The translations under genes and the position numbers were made by a program. A model generated the notes under the pieces. That model ran no database searches and was not told where the DNA came from. It was given only the letters and a program-made list of their open reading frames with translations. Shown here piece by piece: positions 22,720-32,113 of a stretch of 35,124 bases of DNA. The DNA is taken from assembly GCF_012843675.1 (NCBI RefSeq), contig NZ_JABAFO010000017.1, positions 1-35,124 on the forward strand, read 5' to 3'. Position 1 is the first letter of the stretch. Each line of letters begins with the position of its first letter. Source of the DNA: Lactobacillus sp. MRS-253-APC-2B (lineage in GTDB: Bacteria; Bacillota; Bacilli; Lactobacillales; Lactobacillaceae).

Positions 22720-25131
22720 CTAAGATAATTTTTCAAAATCAGGCAAAATCAATAATGAATTTTCAGTCATAATTTGATAATTGATTTTTTCGTTGCCACG
22801 CAGCGTCATTTCATAGTCGGTACCACAGATCACCAGCCGCAATTGATGCCCCCTTAGCAGTCGATGGAAAACGGGCTGCAGCGGTAAGGTGAGATCCACG
22901 AACTCATTTGGATAGAGCGGCTCCGTGATGGCCGGATCATGGGGGTTCTGCAGATTGATATGACCATAGGAGATCACTTTGTAAGGCGTGGGCTCATTTT
23001 GCAGCTTGAACTCGCGCAGATCATCATATTTCCAATGATAGCCCAGCGAAAGACCGTTACGGCTCAATAAGACGGGATCCTCGGTTAGGCGCTTAGCCGA
23101 TCCCTGGTCGATCAGAAATACGGAAAGCAGGCCATGATCATTGTCACAAGCCGCTCTTAGTCTTACGGTTGGCGTGCCGCGCAACAGATAGTCATCAGTC
23201 AGCGGCGCGGTCAGATAGCTGAGACTGAAGCGATTCTTCTCACTTAGCAGAGCCTTTTTCCAATGAGCGGGATGAGCGCACCAATCCTGGTAGATCTCTG
23301 TCTGCCATTGATAATCGGTAAAGTCGCGAGTTGGCGTTACCAATGGCTCTTTTTCACTCAGCTTTTGGTGAGCATTGAGATAGAATTTGGCACTGTGATC
23401 TTCATCCCAATTTTGATAGGCCGTCCAGGTTTCTGGTGAGGCATTGTCTTGAACCAATACGGCCGGTAGCAGGTCGTCGGCATGATTGTCGATTTTCCAA
23501 AGCTTGTTGGAAAGCCAGAGATTCACCATGTCGGTAAAGTCCAGCGAGCGAAAGGCATTGATATAGATGTGCTGGCCTTGATGCAGGATCAGCTTGCTGT
23601 TGGCTGCATTTTTCTTCAGACTTTCATAAAGGGCTTTGACGTTGCTTGGCTTAACGTTGTCATCATTGAGCCCATGAACCATCATAACGCTGGCTTTGAT
23701 TTGATCGATCCGTTTGCGATAATTGCGGCGATCCCAAAAATCATTGTAGTTGCCGGTTTTTCGATCCATTGCCAGATTCATCTGGGCCAGATAGCGATTA
23801 TTGATTTTCTCAACCCGCCGATAGTCGCCAGGCCGCTTGGTACGGCTAAAGCATTCGGCTGCCAGCGTATCGGCATCTTCACCTTGAAAACCACCGGCTG
23901 CTCTGACCAGGCCATTTTCACGGTAATAGTCATACCAGCTTGAAATGGCGGCTTCACTAATGATGGCTTTAAGTCCCTTCACGCCAGTCGTGGCAACTGC
24001 TGTCGAAAGCGTTCCTAAGTAGGAGCGGCCGGTCATTGCTACATTGCCGTTACACCAATCTGCTTTGACGGCCAGACCGCTGGTGCGATCAGAAAAAGCC
24101 GTGCGATCGCCATGTAGCCATTCAACTACGGCCTGCATTGATTCAACCTGTTCAGGCGAGCCGCATGTCTGCAGACCATCAGAATCTCTAGTCCCAATTC
24201 CGGCACAATAGACGGAAGCAAAGCCGCGGGGCGCCAGATAGTCGTTTAACGTGTAGGCTGGCGTCTGACTAAAGGTTTCAGTAGCTTTTGTCGTGCCTTG
24301 GATTGCTTGATGACGCGGGTGAGAATTAAAACTAGGCTCTATAGGTGCTGCTTGACCGGGTTCTTTATGGCTCAAAGTTTGATTAACGTTATGGGTTGCT
24401 TTTACGCCCCATTCATCATTGGTTCCCTGATTATAGGGGCTGGCGGTAAAGACGGCAGGCACCTTCAAGCCTTGATTGGATTCAGCAGGCCGCATGATTT
24501 CAACTTTTACCAAATCGGCTTGATCATCGAAATCAGTATCAACATCGGTTTCAACATAGACAACCTCATATATAAACTCGTGCGGATCAAAAACGGCGAG
24601 TGACTTGCCGTTAAAAAAGAGCGGTTTTTGGTCAGCGGACAGCGCTTGAGCCCATTTCAGCAAGCCTTGAGCCGTGAGTGCATCCAAGAGTGTCTGGCCA
24701 TTTTTGGTATGCGTATTTAAAAGATCATAAAAAGCAGCAATCACGTCTTCGGTAGTCCATTGTTCAAAATGATGATGTAAAAGCTGCATTTGATCCATCC
24801 CAGCTAATGGATCAGTAATCGCAAAATCAATTGCTGGCTCAAATTCTAACAGCTGCAGGCCGACAAGATAGAAAACCTGGTCATTGAGCGACTGACCGCT
24901 TGCCAGCCAGTCATCCAAATTGAGCTCAGGCGTTGCCAAAATGTCTTGGCGCCAACGCTTTAATGCCGGTTCAGAAATACAGCTGCAGTTGATTCTGTCT
25001 AGCAGCGTCTGCCACATTTGGTTGGGCTTAAGCGTGCTGCTCTCGTTATCTTTTAGAAGCTGGATAGTCTGGAGCTCATGGCATTGCTGTTCAAAAGGCA
25101 GACTCATCATGGCAAATTGATTGTTTTTCAT
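22720..25131 (-). CDS. pepX: Xaa-Pro dipeptidyl-peptidase PepX
   Basis: Cytosolic serine peptidase of 803 residues that releases X-Pro dipeptides from casein-type and other proline-rich peptides, a typical length for lactic acid bacteria. The nucleophile is Ser370 in MTGRSYLGT; the other triad members fit Asp in GLNDDNVK and His in GQHIYIN. An N-terminal helical dimerisation domain precedes the S15 catalytic domain, and a C-terminal jelly-roll domain follows. GGGGAGG lies eight bases before the ATG. Together with pip it forms the proline-peptide branch of the proteolytic system. Confidence 0.96.
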   Translation of the reverse strand: MKNNQFAMMSLPFEQQCHELQTIQLLKDNESSTLKPNQMWQTLLDRINCSCISEPALKRWRQDILATPELNLDDWLASGQSLNDQVFYLVGLQLLEFEPAIDFAITDPLAGMDQMQLLHHHFEQWTTEDVIAAFYDLLNTHTKNGQTLLDALTAQGLLKWAQALSADQKPLFFNGKSLAVFDPHEFIYEVVYVETDVDTDFDDQADLVKVEIMRPAESNQGLKVPAVFTASPYNQGTNDEWGVKATHNVNQTLSHKEPGQAAPIEPSFNSHPRHQAIQGTTKATETFSQTPAYTLNDYLAPRGFASVYCAGIGTRDSDGLQTCGSPEQVESMQAVVEWLHGDRTAFSDRTSGLAVKADWCNGNVAMTGRSYLGTLSTAVATTGVKGLKAIISEAAISSWYDYYRENGLVRAAGGFQGEDADTLAAECFSRTKRPGDYRRVEKINNRYLAQMNLAMDRKTGNYNDFWDRRNYRKRIDQIKASVMMVHGLNDDNVKPSNVKALYESLKKNAANSKLILHQGQHIYINAFRSLDFTDMVNLWLSNKLWKIDNHADDLLPAVLVQDNASPETWTAYQNWDEDHSAKFYLNAHQKLSEKEPLVTPTRDFTDYQWQTEIYQDWCAHPAHWKKALLSEKNRFSLSYLTAPLTDDYLLRGTPTVRLRAACDNDHGLLSVFLIDQGSAKRLTEDPVLLSRNGLSLGYHWKYDDLREFKLQNEPTPYKVISYGHINLQNPHDPAITEPLYPNEFVDLTLPLQPVFHRLLRGHQLRLVICGTDYEMTLRGNEKINYQIMTENSLLILPDFEKLS

Positions 25132-25226
25132 TGGCAGAACCTCCCCAAATTACGCTAAGCGCTGATGCTTATTAATTAGTGAATATTTTATAACATTCTC
25201 ACGTTTTCTGGGATGCGGCTCAGCAA

Positions 25227-25358
25227 TTATTTAACATTAGCTGAATAATCAATAGCTTGGATGGCCAGGATTTTGCAAGCATGGCAGATCGAAATGGCAA
25301 TGATTAAGATGATGGCCAGAATTGCCGTGGCTTCCCAGCGCTGATGTAATTTTTTAAA
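25227..25358 (-). pseudogene. Possible remnant of a small membrane protein
   Basis: The minus-strand frame is open for 43 codons and reads HQRWEATAILAIILIIAISI, then CHACKILAIQAIDYSANVK and a stop. The strongly hydrophobic run looks like a membrane segment and the composition like coding DNA. There is no start codon (ATG, GTG or TTG) before the in-frame stop at 25359, so it is at best a remnant. I do not recognise the family. Confidence 0.3.
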
Positions 25359-25483
25359 TTATATTTGATTGGGATTAATTTAGTAATTTATGTGTAGAAG
25401 TTTAACGATAGCTGCAAACGCTTTGTTTTTATTTTTGCAAGTTAAAAAACAAGGAAATACATGACATCTACAAAGACAATTAT

Positions 25484-25501
25484 TTGTGATTTTTTACACA
25501 A
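25484..25501. promoter_or_regulatory. Rex-like operator
   Basis: TTGTGATTTTTTACACAA matches the redox repressor Rex consensus TTGTGAA-N4-TTCACAA at 12 of the 14 specified bases, with symmetric deviations at positions 7 and 13. It lies just upstream of the promoter of an NADH-linked reductase, a typical Rex target. Rex itself is not in the window. Confidence 0.5.
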
Positions 25502-25506
25502 ATTAA

Positions 25507-25536
25507 TTGATCAAGCGATTTCTTTGGTGATAAGAT
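25507..25536 (+). promoter_or_regulatory. Promoter of the acetoin/diacetyl reductase
   Basis: TTGATC (25507-25512), an 18-base spacer and TAAGAT (25531-25536). A perfect TATAAT at 25560-25565 is too near the ribosome binding site to serve as the -10. Confidence 0.45.
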
Positions 25537-25578
25537 GAACCTATCACATATTTGGTTTGTATAATTGGAGGTAATGAT

Positions 25579-26373
25579 ATGTCTGAAAAAAAGCGTGTTG
25601 CTGTCGTTACTGGTGGAGACCGTGGGATTGGCCGCGGCATTACAGACCAGCTGCTTAAGGATGGCTATTATGTCGTAATCGCCAACCGCAATGAAGAAGC
25701 CGGTAAGAAAGCTGTTGAAGAATTGAACGCTCAAGGGTACGAAGGCAAAGTCGTATCCGTAGCCGGTGACGCATCCAAGAAGGAAAGCCACGAACGTTTC
25801 GTTAAGGCTGCCGTCGATAACTTCGGCCGTTTAGACACGTACGTAAACAATGCCGGAATTGCTCAGATCAAGTTGCTCAAGGATGAAACCGAAGCTGACA
25901 TGGACGAGATTTTCCACGTCAACGTCTACTCAGTGCTGTTCGGAATGCAGGCCGCTGCTGCGCAATTCCGCAAGCAGGACGATGGCGATAAGATCCGCAA
26001 GATTATCAATGCCTCCAGTATCGCCGGCCACATTGCCTTTGACATGCTTGGCGCCTACTCCGCATCCAAGTTTGCCATTCGGGGCTTGACGCAGGCTGCT
26101 GCCAAGGAACTTGGTCGTGAGCACATTACGGTCAACGCCTACTGCCCAGGCATCGTTGGCACTGACATGTGGGACTACATCGATGAAAAGATGGTTGAAG
26201 CATGGGGCGGCAACAAAGGGGACTACCTTAAAAAGTACTCTGGCTCCATCACGCTGGGCCGGGTTGAAACGCCGGCTGACGTGGCCAACTATGTATCCTG
26301 GCTGGCATCGACCAAGTCTGACTACATGACTGGTCAAGCCGTTCAAATCGATGGCGGGATTCAATTTATCTAA
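25579..26373 (+). CDS. butA: Acetoin/diacetyl reductase (short-chain dehydrogenase)
   Basis: NADH-dependent enzyme of 264 residues that reduces diacetyl to acetoin and acetoin to 2,3-butanediol, regenerating NAD+. TGGDRGIG is the cofactor loop, NNAGIAQ is the family core motif, and the catalytic Ser147, Tyr160 and Lys164 are in INASSIAGH...AYSASKFA. RVETPADVANYVSWLAS and YMTGQAVQIDGG are typical of the ButA/BudC group. GGAGG lies seven bases before the ATG. Codons ending in C are favoured much more than in neighbours, indicating high expression. Confidence 0.9.
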   Translation: MSEKKRVAVVTGGDRGIGRGITDQLLKDGYYVVIANRNEEAGKKAVEELNAQGYEGKVVSVAGDASKKESHERFVKAAVDNFGRLDTYVNNAGIAQIKLLKDETEADMDEIFHVNVYSVLFGMQAAAAQFRKQDDGDKIRKIINASSIAGHIAFDMLGAYSASKFAIRGLTQAAAKELGREHITVNAYCPGIVGTDMWDYIDEKMVEAWGGNKGDYLKKYSGSITLGRVETPADVANYVSWLASTKSDYMTGQAVQIDGGIQFI

Positions 26374-26404
26374 TTCCAGCCTTTTCAAACTGAATATTTA
26401 AAGT

Positions 26405-26438
26405 AAAAGCCGCGCTCCTCACTAGGACACGGCTTTTT
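26405..26438 (+). terminator. Intrinsic terminator after the acetoin reductase
   Basis: AAAAGCCG (26405-26412) pairs with CGGCTTTT (26430-26437), with an inner TCCT/AGGA stem and a T run. Confidence 0.75.
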
Positions 26439-26743
26439 GCATGTTCAATTTTTTTCTCTCCCTAAAATAAAATTCTTACCGAAAAATTACTCATTTATAA
26501 TCAGCTTTTATAGGACAACTCGTCTTGAATGCAAAGTTATAAAAATAATAAAAATTTTTAAAAACATAAATCAATATTAAAATAATCAGTCAGTGGATGA
26601 TTTGCCGAACCAAGATGTTCCACGTGAAACCTAATCGAATTAATTTGCTCTGAAAGGCGACAGATAAGTATCTTTCGGCGTATAATTGAGTTTGCTGTAA
26701 TCGTGAAAAATTCGCGTAAATAAAAGATGAAAAGGAGAACATC
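26439..26743. other. A/T-rich intergenic region upstream of potA
   Basis: After the terminator the region is A/T rich. It contains GATTTGCCGAAC (26599-26610), identical to a 12-mer upstream of the Nudix gene, then a parS-like site (26616-26631), and a perfect TATAAT (26681-26686) with GCGACA 18 bases upstream as the likely potA promoter. No gene is visible. Confidence 0.5.
26616..26631. promoter_or_regulatory. parS-like ParB (Spo0J) binding site
   Basis: TGTTCCACGTGAAACC matches the Firmicutes parS consensus TGTTNCACGTGAAACA at 14 of 15 defined bases, differing only in the last base. It is intergenic, as an undisturbed chromosomal parS could be. ParB loads at such sites to organise and segregate origin-proximal DNA. 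Confidence 0.65.
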
Positions 26744-27850
26744 GTGACCAATCAAGTAATTGAATTTCGGCATGTCAGTAAGCAGTATGATGATAACCTT
26801 GTGCTGCGCGACATCAACTTTACGATTGAGGCCGGTAAGTTCTACACGCTGCTAGGCCCTTCAGGATCAGGAAAGACTACGATCCTGCGAATTATTGCTG
26901 GTTTTGACGATGCTACCAGTGGCGACGTTATTTTTGACGGCCAGCGAATCAATGATATTCCTGCTAATCAACGACAAGTAAACACGGTCTTTCAAGACTA
27001 TGCGCTTTTTCCACATATGAACGTTGCTGAAAACGTAGCGTTTGGCTTGAAAATCAAGCGGATCCCCAAAGAAGAGATTGCCAAGCGGGTACAGGATGCT
27101 TTGCATATGGTGCAGCTGGACGGCTATGGCGAACGTGAAATCACGGAAATGTCTGGTGGTCAGCGGCAACGGGTTGCAATTGCCCGTGCGATCGTTAATC
27201 GTCCGAAAGTGCTGCTTTTGGATGAGGCGCTCTCTGCCCTTGACCATAAGCTGCGAGTGGAGATGCAGGCTGAACTGCGGGCTTTGCAGCGCCGCTTGGG
27301 AATCACCTTTATCTTTGTCACGCATGACCAAGGTGAAGCACTGGCAATGAGCGACCAGATCTTTATTATCAATGATGGTATGATTCAGCAGAGCGGCACG
27401 CCGGTTGATATCTACGATGAGCCGTTGAATCATTTTGTGGCTGATTTTATTGGCGAGAGCAATATTGTCCCAGGTATCATGAAGAAAGACTTTTTGGTCA
27501 ATATCAATGGTCATGATTTCGAATGCGTTGATGCCGGTATGAAGCCGAATGAAAAGGTTGAAGCCGTCTTGCGCCCTGAAGATCTGGACATTACGACCGT
27601 TGATCAAGGAAAATTGGTTGCAACGGTTGATACGCAGCTGTTCCGGGGAGTTGACTATCAAATCATGGTTCATGATGAAGAAGGGCACGAATGGAAAATC
27701 AATTCGATTCATAAGACGAAAGTGGGTGAAAAAGTCGGCATCACGTTTGATCCCGAAGACATCCACATCATGCGCTATCATGAAACCGAAGCAGCCTTTG
27801 ATGCACGGTTGGACAGCTATGAAGGCGACGATGAGGAGGGTGAACGTTGA
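26744..27850 (+). CDS. potA: Spermidine/putrescine ABC transporter ATPase
   Basis: ATPase of the polyamine importer, 368 residues. Walker A is GPSGSGKTT, the signature is MSGGQRQR and Walker B is [12 protein letters not shown]; the Pro usually seen after DE is Ala here. The C-terminal part (about 250-350) is a TOBE-type regulatory domain. The start is GTG, with AAAGGAG six bases upstream. It is the first gene of a potABCD operon and overlaps potB by four bases. Confidence 0.95.
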   Translation: MTNQVIEFRHVSKQYDDNLVLRDINFTIEAGKFYTLLGPSGSGKTTILRIIAGFDDATSGDVIFDGQRINDIPANQRQVNTVFQDYALFPHMNVAENVAFGLKIKRIPKEEIAKRVQDALHMVQLDGYGEREITEMSGGQRQRVAIARAIVNRPKVLLLDEALSALDHKLRVEMQAELRALQRRLGITFIFVTHDQGEALAMSDQIFIINDGMIQQSGTPVDIYDEPLNHFVADFIGESNIVPGIMKKDFLVNINGHDFECVDAGMKPNEKVEAVLRPEDLDITTVDQGKLVATVDTQLFRGVDYQIMVHDEEGHEWKINSIHKTKVGEKVGITFDPEDIHIMRYHETEAAFDARLDSYEGDDEEGER

Positions 27851-28662
27851 AACAGCAAAAAATCTGGTTTGTCGTTCCCTATGCATTGTGGATCGTACTG
27901 TTTGTCGTGGCGCCATTGGTCTTGATCCTGTACCAATCCTTTTTTAACATCAACGGCCAATTTACGTTTGGCAACTATCAGAACTACCTAACCTCCAACG
28001 TTTATTTAAGGATGACGTTCAATTCGGTCTGGTATGCTTTTTTGATCACGCTGATCACGCTTTTAATCAGCTATCCGGCAGCGTATGTGATCAACCGGTT
28101 GCCGAATCGTCAGTTTTGGCTGCTGCTGGTCATTTTACCGACCTGGATCAACCTGCTGCTAAAGACCTATGCCTTTATCGGACTGTTTAGTCAAAACGGT
28201 TCGATCAATCAGTTTTTGCGGTTTGTCGGTCTGGGTAGCCACCAGATCCTGTTTACTGATGCCAGCTTTATTTTCGTCGCGGCCTACATTGAGATTCCGT
28301 TTATGATTCTACCGGTCTTTAACTCGCTGGCCGAGATTGATTCTTCATTAATCAATGCCAGTCGTGACTTAGGAGCCAGCTCCTGGCAGACTTTTTTGCA
28401 TGTTGAGCTGCCATTGACGATGCCAGGGGTCAAGGCTGGGGTGCAGGCTGTCTTTATTCCATCGCTTTCTCTGTTTATGATTACGCGCCTGATTGGCGGT
28501 AATCGTGTCATTACTTTGGGGACGGCAATTGAGGAACATTTCTTGACGACGCAGAACTGGGGCATGGGTTCAACGATCGGTGTCGTGCTGATTATTGCCA
28601 TGTTCATTGTAATGTTTGCGACTGGAGATCGGCAAAAGAAAAAAGGGGGTCGTGCTAAATGA
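27847..28662 (+). CDS. potB: Spermidine/putrescine ABC transporter permease
   Basis: Membrane subunit of 271 residues with six predicted spans. The EAA-type loop that contacts the ATPase is visible as [26 protein letters not shown]. The start is TTG within GTTGAAACAG, overlapping the potA stop in a TTGA-type coupling, with GAGGAGGGTGAA upstream. It pairs with PotC to form the channel. Confidence 0.95.
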   Translation: MKQQKIWFVVPYALWIVLFVVAPLVLILYQSFFNINGQFTFGNYQNYLTSNVYLRMTFNSVWYAFLITLITLLISYPAAYVINRLPNRQFWLLLVILPTWINLLLKTYAFIGLFSQNGSINQFLRFVGLGSHQILFTDASFIFVAAYIEIPFMILPVFNSLAEIDSSLINASRDLGASSWQTFLHVELPLTMPGVKAGVQAVFIPSLSLFMITRLIGGNRVITLGTAIEEHFLTTQNWGMGSTIGVVLIIAMFIVMFATGDRQKKKGGRAK

Positions 28663-29477
28663 AACATAAAATCAACTGGGGTGCGATCTATTTAGTAATC
28701 GTTTTTATTATTTTATATTTGCCGATTCTTTATCTGGTTGGCTTTTCATTTAGTTCCGGCAAAACGATGGAAAAGTATCAAGGATTTTCATGGACGCACT
28801 ATCAGACGCTGTTTGAAGATACGCGAATGATTACCATTGTGATCAATACGCTGATCGTTGCCTTGTTGTCTGCACTTTTAGCAACGATTATCGGAACAAT
28901 GGGGGCGCTGGCCATTAAACGAACCAAGAATGCCATGCGGAACACATTGCTTTCGTTTAATAATGTTTTGATGGTTTCGCCAGACGTTATTATCGGGGCC
29001 AGTTTCTTGATCCTATTCACGGTGATTGGCATGAAGCTCGGCTTTTGGTCGGTTTTGCTCAGTCATATCGCTTTTTCGATCCCAATCGTGGTCTTGATGG
29101 TACTGCCAAAAATTGATGAGCTGTCGCCAACACTGCTGGACGCGGCCGCGGATCTGGGCGCCAGTCCATGGCAGTCGCTGACCCGAGTAATGCTGCCCGC
29201 GATTGCTCCGGGGATCATGTCAGGCTACTTTATGGCTTTTACCTACTCACTGGATGATTTTGCGGTAACCTTTTTCGTAACTGGCAATGGCTTTTCAACA
29301 CTGTCAGTTGAAATCTATTCAAGAGCCCGGCAAGGCATTGATCTGGAAATCAACGCGCTTTCGACTTTGATGTTCTTGGTGTCGTTGGCATTGGTGATTG
29401 GTTATTACTTTATCAGCAAGCATGGCGGTAGCCGCAAAAATCAGATCGTAACGATTAAAGAAGGTGACGTCCAATGA
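28659..29477 (+). CDS. potC: Spermidine/putrescine ABC transporter permease
   Basis: Second membrane subunit, 272 residues, six predicted spans. The EAA loop reads DAAADLGASPWQSLTRVMLPAIAPGI, and the YSLDDFAVTFFVTGNGFSTLSVEIYS segment is typical of PotC. Its ATG overlaps the potB stop (ATGA), with AAAGGGGG upstream. Confidence 0.95.
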   Translation: MKHKINWGAIYLVIVFIILYLPILYLVGFSFSSGKTMEKYQGFSWTHYQTLFEDTRMITIVINTLIVALLSALLATIIGTMGALAIKRTKNAMRNTLLSFNNVLMVSPDVIIGASFLILFTVIGMKLGFWSVLLSHIAFSIPIVVLMVLPKIDELSPTLLDAAADLGASPWQSLTRVMLPAIAPGIMSGYFMAFTYSLDDFAVTFFVTGNGFSTLSVEIYSRARQGIDLEINALSTLMFLVSLALVIGYYFISKHGGSRKNQIVTIKEGDVQ

Positions 29478-30547
29478 AAAAACTGCTTAGCTTTACCATT
29501 GGCATCCTGCTTTTATGCGGTGCGCTGTTTGGCTGCAACAAGCTGCTGAATCAAAAATCAGGCAATAGTGGCAGCAAGACTTTGACGATCTATAATTGGG
29601 GAGATTATATCGATCCGGCACTGATTACCAAATTCGAGCATGAGACCGGCTATCATGTCGATTACGAAACGTTTGACAGCAATGAGGCAATGCTGACCAA
29701 GATTCGCCAAGGCGGCACTCACTATGATATTGCCGTACCTAGTGAGTACACCATTCAACGAATGAAAAAAGAGCATCTATTAGAACCGATTGATCACAGT
29801 AAGATTCCCAATCTTAAATATATCGATCCGCAATTTTTAGATTTGTCCTTTGATCGGCATAATCGCTATTCGATTCCATATTTTTGGGGAACTTTGGGAA
29901 TCGTTTATAACGATCAAAAGGTCAGCAAAAAAGACGTCTCACATTGGCGACAACTCTGGTCACCAAAACTCAAAGACAATATCATGATGATCGACAGTGC
30001 TCGTGACGCTATGGCCGTCGCACTGATTACGCAGCATCATTCGGTTAATACGACCAATACCAAGGAGCTGCGTCAAGCTGCCAATAAGCTTGATCAGTTG
30101 ACGCCCAATATCAAAGCCGTAATTGCCGATGAAATGAAAATGTATATGGAGCAAAACGAAGCGGCGGTTGGCATTACCTATTCCGGTGAAGCCAGTGAGA
30201 TGATGAGCGTCAACTCTCATCTGCATTACGTTGTGCCTAGCGAAGGCAGCAACATCTGGTTTGACAACATGGTAATTCCAAAGACAGCCAAGAACAAAAA
30301 AGCTGCCTATGCTTTCTTAAACTTTATGCTGGATCCTAAAAATGCCGCACAAAATGCAGAGTATATTGGCTATGCTACGCCAAACAAGGCCGCTAAGAAG
30401 TACTTGCCAAAGAGCGTTACCAGCAATCAGGCTTTCTATCCGCCGAAACAGACGATGAAGCATCTGCAGGTATATCATGATCTACCATTAAAAGACATTG
30501 GCATCTATAATGATCTGTTTTTGGAATTTAAGATGTTTAAGAAGTAA
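29474..30547 (+). CDS. potD: Spermidine/putrescine-binding lipoprotein
   Basis: Extracellular polyamine-binding lipoprotein of 357 residues. The signal peptide ends at the lipobox LFGC (Cys21), after which the protein is anchored to the membrane. TIYNWGDYIDP and IRQGGTHYDIAVPSEYTIQRM are PotD family motifs; the acidic and aromatic residues in these regions bind the polyamine amines. Its ATG overlaps the potC stop (ATGA), the last of three consecutive 4-base overlaps. A perfect palindromic terminator follows. Confidence 0.95.
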   Translation: MKKLLSFTIGILLLCGALFGCNKLLNQKSGNSGSKTLTIYNWGDYIDPALITKFEHETGYHVDYETFDSNEAMLTKIRQGGTHYDIAVPSEYTIQRMKKEHLLEPIDHSKIPNLKYIDPQFLDLSFDRHNRYSIPYFWGTLGIVYNDQKVSKKDVSHWRQLWSPKLKDNIMMIDSARDAMAVALITQHHSVNTTNTKELRQAANKLDQLTPNIKAVIADEMKMYMEQNEAAVGITYSGEASEMMSVNSHLHYVVPSEGSNIWFDNMVIPKTAKNKKAAYAFLNFMLDPKNAAQNAEYIGYATPNKAAKKYLPKSVTSNQAFYPPKQTMKHLQVYHDLPLKDIGIYNDLFLEFKMFKK

Positions 30548-30550
30548 CTA

Positions 30551-30584
30551 AAAAAGCTGATCGAAAATTTTCGATCAGCTTTTT
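30551..30584. terminator. Bidirectional terminator, perfect 34-bp palindrome
   Basis: A5-GCTGATCGAAAA and its exact complement form an uninterrupted palindrome with A5 and T5 ends. It separates potD from the convergent amino-acid permease. Confidence 0.9.
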
Positions 30585-30593
30585 GATTAATGA

Positions 30594-31985
30594 TTATTCT
30601 TCAGTAGCTAGCTTACTGTGACGATAGCCATAGCCAAAGTAAAGTACCAAACCAATCAAGAACCAGATGCCCGCTCCAATCCAGGTATCAAGAGAAAGGA
30701 ATGACATCATAAACAGGCAGGCACAGCCAGAAATGATTGGCAAGATAGGGAACCAAGGAACGCGGAAGCCGCCTTGATTACCGATGTCCTTACGCTTGCG
30801 CAGTGGGATGATTCCAAACGAAACCAGCGTAAATGCCAACAGCGTCCCGATATTAACCAGATCAGTCAGGCGATCCAGGGAAACCAGTCCCCCCATGACG
30901 GCAATAACCGCTGCTACAATCCAAAGCGAGATCTTTGGCGTGCTGGTCTTGTCATCCAGCTTGTTTAAAAATGATGGCAAGAGACCGTCACGACTGATGG
31001 AGTAGATTAGGCGTGAAGATGAGTAGATCATGGTAAACATCATCGTGGCCATCCCAATCAAGGCCCCGATTGAAAGCAGAGCAGCCAGCCAGTTTTGGTG
31101 AACGGCCTGCAGTGCAAAGGCAACTGGATTGGCAACGTCAAGTTTGGTGTATTTAACCATCCCCGTCAAGACGATTGAAACACCCATATAGAGTACCGCC
31201 GCAACTAACAGTGTGCCGATAATCCCAATTGGCATGTTCTTTTGGGGATTTTTAACTTCGGCAGCCGAACTTGAGATACAGTCAAAGCCCAAGAAGGCAA
31301 AGAAAACTGTCGTGGCCCCCTTGAAGACCCCATGCATGCCGTATGGAAGGAATGGCTGGTAGTTGGCTTTCTTGACGAAGAAGGCGCCAACCACGATAAA
31401 GGCAACGATAATTGCAATCTTGATCGCGATGGCAATGTTATTGACGCGTACTGATGAAGTCATCCCAAATGAAAGCATCCAAGTAATCAGCAAGACAATG
31501 ATGATCGCCACAATGTTGACGTAGGTACCATGCGTTGGGTCAAAAGGACCGGACAAAGCCTTGGGAATATTGATTCCGCAGCTGGCCAGCAGCGAATTGA
31601 AGTAGGCCGCCCAACCAGTTGAAACCGAGGCTACGGCCAGCATGTATTCCAATACCAGCGCCCAGCCCATAATCCAGCCGATAAATTCACCGTAGACCAC
31701 GTTACCGTAAGAGTAGGCACTCCCAGCAACCGGCATGGCTGAAGAAAACTCGGCATAGCACATTCCCGCTAATGCACAGACGACGGCTGCCGCCAGAAAC
31801 GACAGTGAAACGCCTGGACCTGCGTCATTAGCTGCTACGGTCCCAGGTAAAATAAAAATACCTGTCCCAATGACCGCACCAATCCCCATTGCCATCAAAT
31901 CGCCGGCTGACAGCGATTTGACGAATTTGTTGTCGGCTTTGAGGTAGCGAGAGAGGCTTTCTTTACGAAAAAGATTTAAACTCAT
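30594..31985 (-). CDS. APC-family amino acid permease
   Basis: Amino-acid/cation symporter or exchanger of 463 residues with about 12 membrane spans. GDLMAMGIGAVIGTGIFILPG in span 1 is the substrate-binding unwound helix motif of the amino acid-polyamine-organocation family, and FFAFLGFDCISSSAAEVKNPQKNMPIGI is its span 6 counterpart. It resembles the YfnA/CAT group, which takes cationic, branched or other amino acids; the specificity cannot be read. It is divergent from the Nudix gene across 197 bp containing repeat motifs. Confidence 0.9.
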   Translation of the reverse strand: MSLNLFRKESLSRYLKADNKFVKSLSAGDLMAMGIGAVIGTGIFILPGTVAANDAGPGVSLSFLAAAVVCALAGMCYAEFSSAMPVAGSAYSYGNVVYGEFIGWIMGWALVLEYMLAVASVSTGWAAYFNSLLASCGINIPKALSGPFDPTHGTYVNIVAIIIVLLITWMLSFGMTSSVRVNNIAIAIKIAIIVAFIVVGAFFVKKANYQPFLPYGMHGVFKGATTVFFAFLGFDCISSSAAEVKNPQKNMPIGIIGTLLVAAVLYMGVSIVLTGMVKYTKLDVANPVAFALQAVHQNWLAALLSIGALIGMATMMFTMIYSSSRLIYSISRDGLLPSFLNKLDDKTSTPKISLWIVAAVIAVMGGLVSLDRLTDLVNIGTLLAFTLVSFGIIPLRKRKDIGNQGGFRVPWFPILPIISGCACLFMMSFLSLDTWIGAGIWFLIGLVLYFGYGYRHSKLATEE

Positions 31986-32071
31986 CCGTCCTTAACCACC
32001 TTTGTTATAATATCAAATAGCTTAATAAATTTAAGTGACAGCTTATCATAGGCAAAAATAATGAGCAACAA

Positions 32072-32102
32072 TTGCAGAACAATAAATGGATTTGCCGAAC
32101 AA
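32072..32102 (+). repeat. Two direct repeats TTGCNGAACAA, 20 bp apart
   Basis: TTGCAGAACAA (32072-32082) and TTGCCGAACAA (32092-32102) lie about two helical turns apart between the permease and Nudix genes. The second contains the GATTTGCCGAAC 12-mer also found upstream of potA. The CCGAAC core resembles a PurR PurBox. The role is unproven. Confidence 0.45.
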
Positions 32103-32113
32103 AATAAGCCATA

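Larger units (their letters stand above)
25132..25578. other. 447-bp intergenic region between pepX and the acetoin reductase
   Basis: It holds the pepX promoter area (TATAAA-like -10 on the minus strand near 25187), a possible gene remnant (25227-25358, minus), a weak cre-like sequence TGCAAACGCTTTG near 25413, a Rex-like site (25484-25501) and the reductase promoter. No intact gene is visible. Confidence 0.5.

Noticed and set aside
25261-25344. 27-codon plus-strand ORF MARILQAWQIEMAMIKM...
   Set aside because: No ribosome binding site; it is antisense to the more protein-like hydrophobic frame.
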